Shown here one piece after another: positions 1 to 6,133 of a stretch of 54,623 nt of DNA. How positions within the stretch are numbered: the stretch's first letter is position 1; every line of letters begins with the position of its first letter. This DNA is from Bacteroidaceae bacterium (GTDB lineage Bacteria; Bacteroidota; Bacteroidia; Bacteroidales; Bacteroidaceae): positions 1 to 54,623 of the forward strand of contig JAILPK010000038.1 in the NCBI GenBank assembly GCA_024699495.1. Direction: 5' to 3'. The notes under the pieces were generated by a model. The model made no database searches and was not told the DNA's origin. It was given only the letters and a program-made list of their open reading frames with translations. Both the position numbers and the translations under genes were made by a program.

Positions 1-271
1 AGAAGAAAAGAAGGCCGTCGAGTGCGGATACTGGCACCTCTGGCGTTTCAACCCCGCCCTCATCGAAGAAGGCAAGAACCCGTTCAGCCTCGACTCTAAA
101 GAGCCCAACTGGGAGAACTTCCACGACTTCCTCATGGGCGAGGTGCGTTACCTCTCCGTCAAGAAGGCTTATCCCAGCGAGGCCGAGGAACTCTTCGCAG
201 AAGCTCAGCGTATGGCTAAGCTCCGTTACCAGAGCTACGTACGCAAGACTCAAGAGAACTGGGGCGAGTAA
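1..271 (+). CDS. nifJ: Pyruvate:ferredoxin (flavodoxin) oxidoreductase, C-terminal fragment
   Basis: Only the last 89 codons are inside the window; the gene begins upstream and stops at the TAA at 269-271. The translated end carries CGYWHLWRFNPAL, NPFSLDSKEP and a RYLSVKKAYP-like stretch, which match the extreme C-terminus of single-chain pyruvate:ferredoxin oxidoreductases (PFOR/NifJ). The family decarboxylates pyruvate to acetyl-CoA, CO2 and reduced ferredoxin in the cytoplasm of anaerobes. The cofactor domains lie outside the window, so the intactness of the gene cannot be judged. C-ending codons dominate, as expected of a highly expressed gene. Two terminator-like hairpins follow. Confidence 0.85.
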   Translation, partial: EEKKAVECGYWHLWRFNPALIEEGKNPFSLDSKEPNWENFHDFLMGEVRYLSVKKAYPSEAEELFAEAQRMAKLRYQSYVRKTQENWGE

Positions 272-323
272 TTCGATAATAAGTGGTGTCGGCATTTTGC
301 CGCCGGCATCCTAAATCATATCT

Positions 324-360
324 GAGGAGCATCCGTTTGGGTGCTCCTCTTTATTTGTTT
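324..360 (+). terminator. Rho-independent terminator of the PFOR gene
   Basis: A perfect 8-bp stem, GAGGAGCA (324-331) with TGCTCCTC (342-349), has a 10-nt loop and is followed by a T-rich tract (350-360). It lies 53 bp after the PFOR stop codon. Confidence 0.85.
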
Positions 361-403
361 ATATTGCAGTCTGGAAAACCCCAGAATTTAATAAAATCCT
401 GCT

Positions 404-440
404 CCGAAAGCCTGTAAAACAAGGCTTCGGTTTTTTTTTT
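404..440 (+). terminator. Second terminator-like hairpin with ten T residues
   Basis: CCGAAAGCCT (404-413) pairs with AGGCTTCGG (422-430) with one bulged A, followed directly by ten T residues (431-440). It backs up the terminator 70 bp upstream. Confidence 0.75.
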
Positions 441-526
441 GCAATATATAGCCCATGTTAAAGGCGTAAACCATGTGAGAACCCCAAATATTTATTGACG
501 AAAGCCATTAACCGTCTCAAAAGCAG

Positions 527-746
527 ATGACGCACTACAGCACTTTTCCTGTCTGACAACTGCAAGTTTGACTAATCACAGATGTATTTCCGGCGTATCC
601 CGGTCCCACTTTATGCTACTAGCGATTCTACTTCTCACGTATCACAACTTCACTTTTCATGTCTTACAACTCTATTTTTCACGTCTCACAACACTACTTT
701 GAACTACACACAACTCCCCGTTGAACGACTCTCAACTCTTCATATA
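527..746. repeat. Degenerate 22-bp tandem array, about ten units
   Basis: The stretch falls into a strict 22-bp register. Core hexamers start at 529, 551, 573, 595, 617, 639, 661, 683, 705 and 727 (GACGCA, GTCTGA, TAATCA, GTATCC, TACTAG, GTATCA, GTCTTA, GTCTCA, TACACA, GACTCT). The better units read A(C/T)GTCTCACAACT followed by a CACTTTTC-like tail. The best-preserved units are 637-658, 659-680 and 681-702; those at 573-636 are weak. Because 22 is not a multiple of three and stops occur, it is not coding. See the array at 761-848, which uses the same GTCTCA core. Confidence 0.7.
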
Positions 747-760
747 TCAGCATTAATTTG

Positions 761-848
761 ATCTGAGACAGCCGTCACCTGAATCTGAGACGGCCGTCAC
801 CTGAATCTGAGACAGCCGTCACCTGAATCTGAGACGGCCGTCTCAGAT
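761..848. repeat. Four-unit 22-bp array ending in a perfect palindrome
   Basis: Units lie at 761-782, 783-804, 805-826 and 827-848. Each begins ATCTGAGAC, then alternates AGCCGTC and GGCCGTC, and the first three end ACCTGA. Units 1 and 3 are identical; unit 2 differs from them at one base. The fourth ends TCTCAGAT, making a perfect 22-bp palindrome with half-site ATCTGAGACGG. The array starts 14 bp after the degenerate array at 527-746. A likely reading is a protein-binding array, but no function is known to me. Confidence 0.8.
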
Positions 849-978
849 TAAATATGCCTCGATTCACGGTCATTACACTCTCGTTCAATGAGGTCGTGGG
901 AGCCGTTCGAAATAGAGTTATATAAGCATTAATGTGTTTAACAAAATGCTGAACTTAGCGAACATGTGAACATGTGGT

Positions 979-1074
979 TTACCGGACACCAATAATTTGT
1001 TTATTATTGTTGTCTGGTAAAATTGCTATCTTTGCCCATGGTTATGCTTTGGTTTTGTGGAGAAAGCAAAGATA
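979..1074. promoter_or_regulatory. Inverted repeat with two facing -7 elements
   Basis: TTACCGGACACCAATAAT (979-996) and ATTATTGTTGTCTGGTAA (1003-1020) form an 18-bp inverted repeat with two mismatches that become G-U pairs in RNA. Just after it lies TATCTTTG (1027-1034), a Bacteroidetes -7 element on the plus strand. At 1067-1074 CAAAGATA is the same element on the minus strand, so the two face each other. No gene starts downstream on either strand. This may be the promoter of a gene lost to the insertion remnant at 1104. Confidence 0.45.
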
Positions 1075-1103
1075 ATCAAAGGGGCTGATACTTCATGTTG
1101 AAG

Positions 1104-1200
1104 TGAACCCCAAAAGTTGGACAAAAACCTTTCGGGGCTTATCGTGTCAAAAAGAAAGATACATGGTTATGTGGAGTGTCTGTTTAAGCCTGTAAAATGA
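1104..1200 (+). mobile_element. Remnant of an IS3-family element (left end and orfA start)
   Basis: TGAACCCCAAAAGTTGGACA at 1104-1123 resembles the terminal inverted repeat of IS3-family (IS150-like) elements. A GTG-started reading frame at 1144-1200 encodes VSKRKIHGYVECLFKPVK and then stops. Its Lys/Arg-rich start fits the first residues of OrfA, and its distance from the end is normal for the family. No right end or transposase body was found downstream, so only a fragment remains. The call rests on short matches. Confidence 0.4.
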
Positions 1201-1296
1201 GCTATTGAGCAATTCCAATTGTCGATTGTGACCAGAAGTAGCTAGATCTCTTGAAATGCTTGTGTTTATCGGGCTTAGGGGGTAGTTTCAGCCTGC

Positions 1297-1350
1297 AAAA
1301 TGAGCTACAGGTCCAAAATGAGCTACAGGTCCAAAATGAGCTACAGGTCC
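1297..1350. repeat. 18-bp tandem repeat, three perfect copies
   Basis: The unit AAAATGAGCTACAGGTCC occurs at 1297-1314, 1315-1332 and 1333-1350. A related sequence, GCCTG(T/C)AAAATGAGCTA, is present both at 1188 and at 1291, so the first unit looks like a copy of sequence about 103 bp upstream, at the edge of the IS remnant. No function is evident. Confidence 0.85.
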
Positions 1351-1407
1351 AATAATATGGCAACTGTAAACTATAATAGAAATTAATCGGTATTTTTTTG
1401 TGGATTA

Positions 1408-2136
1408 TTACCAGCTGGTGATGTCGCGTTGTGCTTCAACAATATTTTCAATGGAGTCGGGTAGGGCAGGGAAAAAATCCATGTGCATGATGCGTTCAAT
1501 CTCGTCAATGGAATTAACGTAGAAATCCTTCTTGCGGTTTTCGCCATTATTTCTGCATATAAACCCTATTCCCTTTGGCTTGCCATTCATGCATAGTATC
1601 ACTTTGAAAAATGCATCTGGAATAGCAATCTTATGTGGTCCGATAGGATCTTGGCGTTTTTTGAGGTACAGAGGGCCGCAAACGATATATAAATCCCCGT
1701 GTTTCTTTGCCCATTTGCGGCATGATTGTTCTATTTCGTTCCAGTCTCCGCTATTAGAACTTGGATGTTGAGGACATATATTTGTGAAAAGGAATGACTC
1801 GTACATTGCTTCATTATCCCACTTGCAATCACCTGCAGGACACATGTGACCGCGGGACCAACCGCTGTGGCGATAGTCTATTAAGTCTGCGCGGGGCTCG
1901 GGGACCTCTGTATCTGCGTGGAATGCATTTCCCGGGCGTTTTGTGTTACCATCAGTATGCTCGGCTGTAAGGCACCATGCAACCCAGTTTGGGCAACGTG
2001 TTTCCTTGTTATATGATGTTGTATATGCTTTGCGTTGCAGGATCTGTTCTGGCACTCCTTTCATAGGTGCCGGGAGCAAAGTCTTCAGTGTAAAGAGTAA
2101 GATAATTAGCGGATGAGTCATTGAGTAGTCGGTCAT
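1408..2136 (-). CDS. Secreted DNA/RNA non-specific endonuclease (NUC family)
   Basis: This 242-aa protein belongs to the beta-beta-alpha-metal non-specific nucleases (NucA/EndA, Endonuclease_NS). Seen: a hydrophobic N-terminus (residues 6-24, signal peptide or anchor), the SRGHMCPAGD motif at 94-103 with catalytic His97, the TNICPQ segment at 118-123 and N128/W132/E134 matching the metal-binding Asn helix. The family usually has DRGH; here it is SRGH, a tolerated variant. The enzyme would cut extracellular or periplasmic DNA and RNA for nutrient scavenging. The start could also be Met6 (2121). It lies 130 bp downstream of the DUF4837 gene on the same strand. Two further secreted nuclease genes occur at 40-45 kb. 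Confidence 0.85.
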   Translation of the reverse strand: MTDYSMTHPLIILLFTLKTLLPAPMKGVPEQILQRKAYTTSYNKETRCPNWVAWCLTAEHTDGNTKRPGNAFHADTEVPEPRADLIDYRHSGWSRGHMCPAGDCKWDNEAMYESFLFTNICPQHPSSNSGDWNEIEQSCRKWAKKHGDLYIVCGPLYLKKRQDPIGPHKIAIPDAFFKVILCMNGKPKGIGFICRNNGENRKKDFYVNSIDEIERIMHMDFFPALPDSIENIVEAQRDITSW

Positions 2137-2265
2137 TTATGCTTATGGCATCGTGCCAAAGAGCTTTTTTGTTCTTCAGTTATTCCTTTTCTCCTATGCG
2201 TACGATAGTATTGTATCAGAATAAAGTCTGCTTTGATTATCTGCATCAGATATGCAGGAATTGTT

Positions 2266-3267
2266 TTATTTGAAGGTCCGTAATGCAGCTTCCATTTGCC
2301 GGAGTATATTTCGCTTAGGTGTGTAGGGTGAGTAGATGAAGCCTTCAGTAACAAGAACGCGGCGGTTGAGTGTGTCTATTCGCTCAATGGAAACAAATGG
2401 CCCGCCAAGGGCTCCGTTGCGCATTTCCCATAAGCCATGAACTTCAAGACAATAACTGTTTGAAAGGATTCGTTGGCGGGATGTTATTAGCGGATGGTGG
2501 GATTCTGGGTCGCGTGCAGTTTGCATCCATTGGTCTGAACGGCTCCCGGGTATATTGCGCTGCATGGCGCTGTCACGCTTCTCAACAAACTGAGAGTCTG
2601 AGAGGAGTTGCCCATTCCACGGGTAGGAGTAGAAAACGAAATTCTGGTCCTTGTCGTTTAAGTTTGTACCCGTCCACAGGAAGTCCTCGGAGTGTTTTGA
2701 TGATTTGAGGCCAACGGGTACGCAGATGCTATGTCCGCTCAGTTCACGTAGTGAGAGAAGGGTGGAACGGCTGTGTTTGCGCCGCAGGTTAGCAGCTTCT
2801 ATATCCAGTTCGTGTTCCACAAAGACATCCACAAGCTCCTCTTTCACCTGATTCAAGTAAAGAGCCAGCGCATGGGCGGATGCTGCCTGTAACCTCACTT
2901 CAATCTGAGGCAGTGATATCGCGTTGCGTGCCATCTCGAAACGAGGTTCTATTGCATCAGTACTGATTTCTACCAAAAGCCGGTTGCGATAGGTTCGCCA
3001 CGGGGTGAGGTTCGCTTCTGTATAGACGACATTTAGGCGGAAAAGCGGCTCGTGCTGCGGCAGCACGGGCGTTGACGCACGTAGGACTGCATCGAGCGAG
3101 TCGCGCAGTTCGCCGTTGTATAAACCTCGTGGAACAATAAGAACCAGTTCGTATGGGTTACCTCGCGAATGGGGCTTCTGCCCTCCCTTTTTATTATTGG
3201 TGCAGCCGGTTAGAGCTACCGATATACCCAATAAAACAGTAAAAGATATGAGTTTCTTTATCTTCAT
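2266..3267 (-). CDS. DUF4837 family lipoprotein
   Basis: This 333-aa protein starts MKIKKLISF and has a lipoprotein signal with lipobox VALTGC, followed by a charged linker (TNNKKGGQKP). The rest matches the Bacteroidetes DUF4837 family: an early PYELVLIVP strand, a 'TPWRTYRNRLLVEI' region and a final 'RIDTLNRRVLVTEGFIYSPYTPKRN...RQMEAAL' segment. Function is unknown; the lipobox implies membrane anchoring in the envelope. I start it at 3267, because any longer reading would run through the tRNA-His gene just upstream. It is the first protein gene after that tRNA and may share its promoter. Confidence 0.8.
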   Translation of the reverse strand: MKIKKLISFTVLLGISVALTGCTNNKKGGQKPHSRGNPYELVLIVPRGLYNGELRDSLDAVLRASTPVLPQHEPLFRLNVVYTEANLTPWRTYRNRLLVEISTDAIEPRFEMARNAISLPQIEVRLQAASAHALALYLNQVKEELVDVFVEHELDIEAANLRRKHSRSTLLSLRELSGHSICVPVGLKSSKHSEDFLWTGTNLNDKDQNFVFYSYPWNGQLLSDSQFVEKRDSAMQRNIPGSRSDQWMQTARDPESHHPLITSRQRILSNSYCLEVHGLWEMRNGALGGPFVSIERIDTLNRRVLVTEGFIYSPYTPKRNILRQMEAALRTFK

Positions 3268-3326
3268 ATAATAAATAATAATCCCCACCATCTGTGGGAT
3301 GTGTGGGGATCTTGTGTTCCTTTGCG

Positions 3327-3401
3327 GGTGCCTAGTCGGACTCGAACCGACGACATTCAGAACCACAATCTGACGCTCTAACCAACTGAACTATAGGCAC
3401 C
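3327..3401 (-). tRNA. tRNA-His (anticodon GTG)
   Basis: On the minus strand the sequence folds as a cloverleaf: GGTGCCTA pairs with TAGGCACC as the 8-bp acceptor stem typical of tRNA-His, including G-1 opposite C73. The anticodon loop is ATTGTGGTT inside stem CAG/CTG, giving GTG. The T-arm contains GGTTCGAGTCC. CCA is not encoded, since CGC follows C73. Confidence 0.95.
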
Positions 3402-3432
3402 ATATATAATGGTTGCTTCTTAAAAGCGGGTG

Positions 3433-3440
3433 CAAAGGTA
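3433..3440 (-). promoter_or_regulatory. -7 promoter element for tRNA-His
   Basis: CAAAGGTA on the plus strand is TACCTTTG on the minus strand, a good Bacteroidetes -7 element about 32 bp upstream of the tRNA 5' end. No clear TTTG -33 element is present. Confidence 0.6.
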
Positions 3441-3487
3441 CATCATATTTGCGTAACTGCCAAGAGAATCTCCGATTATTTTTTATA

Positions 3488-4831
3488 TCAGACGCTTTTT
3501 ATAACTTTACATGGATTTCCTACAGCCACGGAACCATCAGGAATATCACTAACGACCACAGAACCGGCTCCGATGGTGACTCTGCTGCCTATGGTGACAC
3601 CCGGAAGTATGGTTACATCACCGCCAATCCATACGTTGTTACCGATGTTTACCGGTCGAGCCCACTCTTGACGGGTGTTGCGCTTTTCGGGATTAGTGCT
3701 GTGGCATGCAGTATATATGTTCACGTTAGGGCCGATGAAGCAGTCGTCGCCTATTGTTACTGGGGCTTCGTCGAGAATAGTCAGGTTGAAGTTTGCAAAG
3801 AATCGTTTCCCTACGCTGATGTGCTTTCCGTAGTCACATCTGAATGGTTGTAAAATCTTTGCCTTGTCGTCTGCTATATTCCCGAGAAGACTGTGAAGTA
3901 TGTTCCTATGTCCGTCAATGTCTGTCGGAGGAAGACTGTTATAGTGGTGCAGGATATCCTTCACGTTGTTCAGCTCACGTATAAGAGCCGGATCAGTGGC
4001 CGAATAAAGATCACCGCTTACCATCTTCTGTTTTTCTGTAGTGTTCTCGGACGGGTGCTCGTACAGGTCGCTTATGCTGCGCACCGAACTGAGTTCGCAG
4101 AGCAACTGAGCATACTTCTCAGCCACAGCCTCTGCAAATACGCGTCCTTTTTCCGCAGTTGCGAGATGTGGATTACCGATACCTGTATCGTCGGTTACCT
4201 GAGTCCAATGGCGCGGTAGCCAGGCTACCTTTTGATTTAACGTAGGTAATGCAAAAGCTCTTGCTTCTCCTGGTCCCGCATCTTCTAAACGTACGAGTTC
4301 TGGGTGATAATGCATCATCACGGACGTCTCCAGTTCGTCGGCGTGGTCGCCAGGCTCCTCAAAATATTGTTTGCCTGGCAATACGGTGAACCATTCTGAT
4401 GACAATATGATGAAATTAGGTAAATCTACTGCTAAATCACGTATCATTCCCTTGAAGGAATTCCCTCCGTGGCCGTTAACAATCAGGAGCTTGTTAATCC
4501 CCTGGTGTGCCAATGATGCCACAATATCCCGGAGAATCGCACGCTGTGTGTCCTCTCTATAATGGATGCAGAATTGCAGGTCCCGCTGGCCTGGATTCTG
4601 CGCACCCATCATAACCGAGGGGAGTACCATGGCGCGCACATCATATTTATTTAAGGCTATTCTGGCTGCGTCAACCGCTACATCATGGGAGAGAATGCTG
4701 TCTGTGAGGTAGGGAAGATGCAAATTATGAGGCTCTGTGGCCCCCCAAGGCAGTATGGCCATGTCGTAGTGTTTGCCACGTACGTAGCCGTATGCTGCTT
4801 TGGAGAGATCTATTTCCCGGTCATTACTCAT
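3488..4831 (-). CDS. Creatininase-family amidohydrolase fused to a maltose/galactoside-type O-acetyltransferase
   Basis: This 447-aa protein joins two enzymes. Residues 1-245 are a creatininase-family amidohydrolase: GATEPHNLHLP with E33/H35, D44, VNGHGGN with H121, and E168 in an ETS motif, so the metal ligands look intact. Residues 264-447 are a sugar O-acetyltransferase: the N-terminal Mac domain (TEKQKMVSGDLYSATDP), then a left-handed beta-helix of hexapeptide repeats with likely catalytic His377 in IYTACHSTN and the typical end DGSVAVGNPCKVIK. The domains normally occur in separate proteins; the substrate of neither is predictable. The start overlaps the stop of the TlpA gene upstream as ATGA, so translation is probably coupled. 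The frame is open throughout, so this is a real fusion unless there is an assembly error. Confidence 0.85.
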   Translation of the reverse strand: MSNDREIDLSKAAYGYVRGKHYDMAILPWGATEPHNLHLPYLTDSILSHDVAVDAARIALNKYDVRAMVLPSVMMGAQNPGQRDLQFCIHYREDTQRAILRDIVASLAHQGINKLLIVNGHGGNSFKGMIRDLAVDLPNFIILSSEWFTVLPGKQYFEEPGDHADELETSVMMHYHPELVRLEDAGPGEARAFALPTLNQKVAWLPRHWTQVTDDTGIGNPHLATAEKGRVFAEAVAEKYAQLLCELSSVRSISDLYEHPSENTTEKQKMVSGDLYSATDPALIRELNNVKDILHHYNSLPPTDIDGHRNILHSLLGNIADDKAKILQPFRCDYGKHISVGKRFFANFNLTILDEAPVTIGDDCFIGPNVNIYTACHSTNPEKRNTRQEWARPVNIGNNVWIGGDVTILPGVTIGSRVTIGAGSVVVSDIPDGSVAVGNPCKVIKSV

Positions 4832-5925
4832 TTTAGCAGTTCCTCCACTTTTGGGCCAAGTTCTTCGCCACGCACATCGCGGGCAACGATTTTGCCGTCC
4901 TTGATAAATACAGTTGCTGGAATTGCACGCACACTATATATAGCTGCGCCCTCAGCGTTCCACCCCTTAAGATCGGAAATCTGAGGCCATGTCATTTCCA
5001 GATCAGCCAATGCCTTCTTCCATGCCTCAGAATCCTCGTCCAGGCTTACGCCGAGAATCTCAAAACCTTGTGAGTGATATTTCTCATATACGGCTTTGAC
5101 ATTTGGCATTTCCTGACGGCAAGGTCCGCACCAACTGGCCCAGAAGTCAATCATCAGCACCTTTGCACTAGAGGCAACCTCGCTGACTGCGAGCGGTTTG
5201 CCGTCTGGCTTAGCAGCGGAGAAGTCAGTAAAAGGTTGCCCTACAGCAGTAGTTCCTTTCTTTTCCATTGCTTTCTTGGCTTCGCGAAGAGGTGAGTATA
5301 TCGTGGCATCAATAGGCAGTGCTTTTATTTGTTCCTCCATAAATCCATCACCAAGCTGTTCGCCTACGTTTGCCAGATAGAACTGCCCTGCGAATGTGCT
5401 TATGTTCTCTTGGATGAAATTCTTGTAAAGTTCAATAAGGCAGTTCTGTAGAGAGTCTGCGGCCTGCTGGAATTGTGCCTGGGCTTCATCGCTGCCCGAC
5501 TTCATAAGATTTGCATACAGGTCGGATAGAGATTCTTGAATGGCGTAGGCCTTACTGGTAAGGTCGGTTTGGAGGTCATTGTTTGGTGTGCCTGTAACCT
5601 CTGAATAGGCGGAGTCTGGGTGAAGGGCCATTGTCATGTCGCCGCTCTCAATGAAGAAGATTACCTGGGCAGGGCGCTGTTCGCTCTCATAGATTGCGTA
5701 AGCCATTTGGATGCTGTCAATTTCGCCACCAAGGAAGAATTTGCCGTTGTTGATGGTGGTGCTGTTGAGGGTATCCATATCCTCGCCGTTTGGAACTAGA
5801 ATCAAGATCCGGTCGCCATCTTGGGCATCGTCAACAGTTCCCGTGATAGTGTAACTGTCATTTTGCGTACAACTGGCCAGCCCTAATACGGTGAAGGCCA
5901 GTAATAGTTTTAATGTCTTGTTCAT
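4828..5925 (-). CDS. TlpA-like thioredoxin lipoprotein with DUF4369 domain
   Basis: This 365-aa protein has a lipoprotein signal (MNKTLKLLLAFTVLGLASC), an N-terminal DUF4369-like beta domain (YTITGTVDDAQDGDRILIL), a helical linker and a C-terminal TlpA/AhpC-type thioredoxin fold with the redox motif WCGPC and a cis-Pro (RAIPATVFIKDGK). Such proteins are abundant in Bacteroidetes and act as envelope thiol-disulfide oxidoreductases; partners are unknown. The start at 5925 is chosen over an upstream in-frame Met because it begins the signal peptide and lies below the predicted promoter. It overlaps the fusion gene downstream by 4 bp. Confidence 0.88.
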   Translation of the reverse strand: MNKTLKLLLAFTVLGLASCTQNDSYTITGTVDDAQDGDRILILVPNGEDMDTLNSTTINNGKFFLGGEIDSIQMAYAIYESEQRPAQVIFFIESGDMTMALHPDSAYSEVTGTPNNDLQTDLTSKAYAIQESLSDLYANLMKSGSDEAQAQFQQAADSLQNCLIELYKNFIQENISTFAGQFYLANVGEQLGDGFMEEQIKALPIDATIYSPLREAKKAMEKKGTTAVGQPFTDFSAAKPDGKPLAVSEVASSAKVLMIDFWASWCGPCRQEMPNVKAVYEKYHSQGFEILGVSLDEDSEAWKKALADLEMTWPQISDLKGWNAEGAAIYSVRAIPATVFIKDGKIVARDVRGEELGPKVEELLK

Positions 5926-5976
5926 TTTTAGATAAATAAGTGATTGAAAAAGTCTTTTATAAAATAAATAACAGCG

Positions 5977-6006
5977 CAAAGGTAAGAAAAAACTTTTTAA
6001 CACAAA
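5977..6006 (-). promoter_or_regulatory. Promoter for the TlpA-fusion operon
   Basis: On the minus strand TTTG (6003-6006 read as CAAA) and TACCTTTG (5977-5984 read as CAAAGGTA) are separated by 18 bp, about 50 bp upstream of the TlpA start. The spacer is 1 bp shorter than the usual range. Confidence 0.6.
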
Positions 6007-6025
6007 CTATAAACGAAAAAAAACA

Positions 6026-6033
6026 TACTTTTG
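6026..6033 (+). promoter_or_regulatory. -7 promoter element for the TonB receptor
   Basis: TACTTTTG at 6026-6033 matches TAnnTTTG and lies about 100 bp before the receptor start. It is divergent from the TlpA promoter 20-50 bp away. No -33 TTTG is clear. Confidence 0.5.
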
Positions 6034-6133
6034 CACTGTTTTTTGTATAAACACAGATTATAATCACAGGGATTATTAATTAATGTATATAATGTAAGAA
6101 GTGCAAATAGCACAATTTTACGATTGAAAGAAA

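Noticed and set aside
527..848. CRISPR array
   Set aside because: The 22-bp units are contiguous, with no unique spacers between them, and no cas genes are in the window.
2133..2354. 73-aa minus-strand frame before the nuclease
   Set aside because: It overlaps the 3' end of the DUF4837 gene and has no recognisable features.
3268..3366. N-terminal extension of the DUF4837 protein
   Set aside because: It would be translated from inside the tRNA-His gene; the lipoprotein signal starts at 3267.
6001..6133. Cobalamin riboswitch before the TonB receptor
   Set aside because: No B12-box-like conserved sequence or stem pattern was found in the 130-bp leader.
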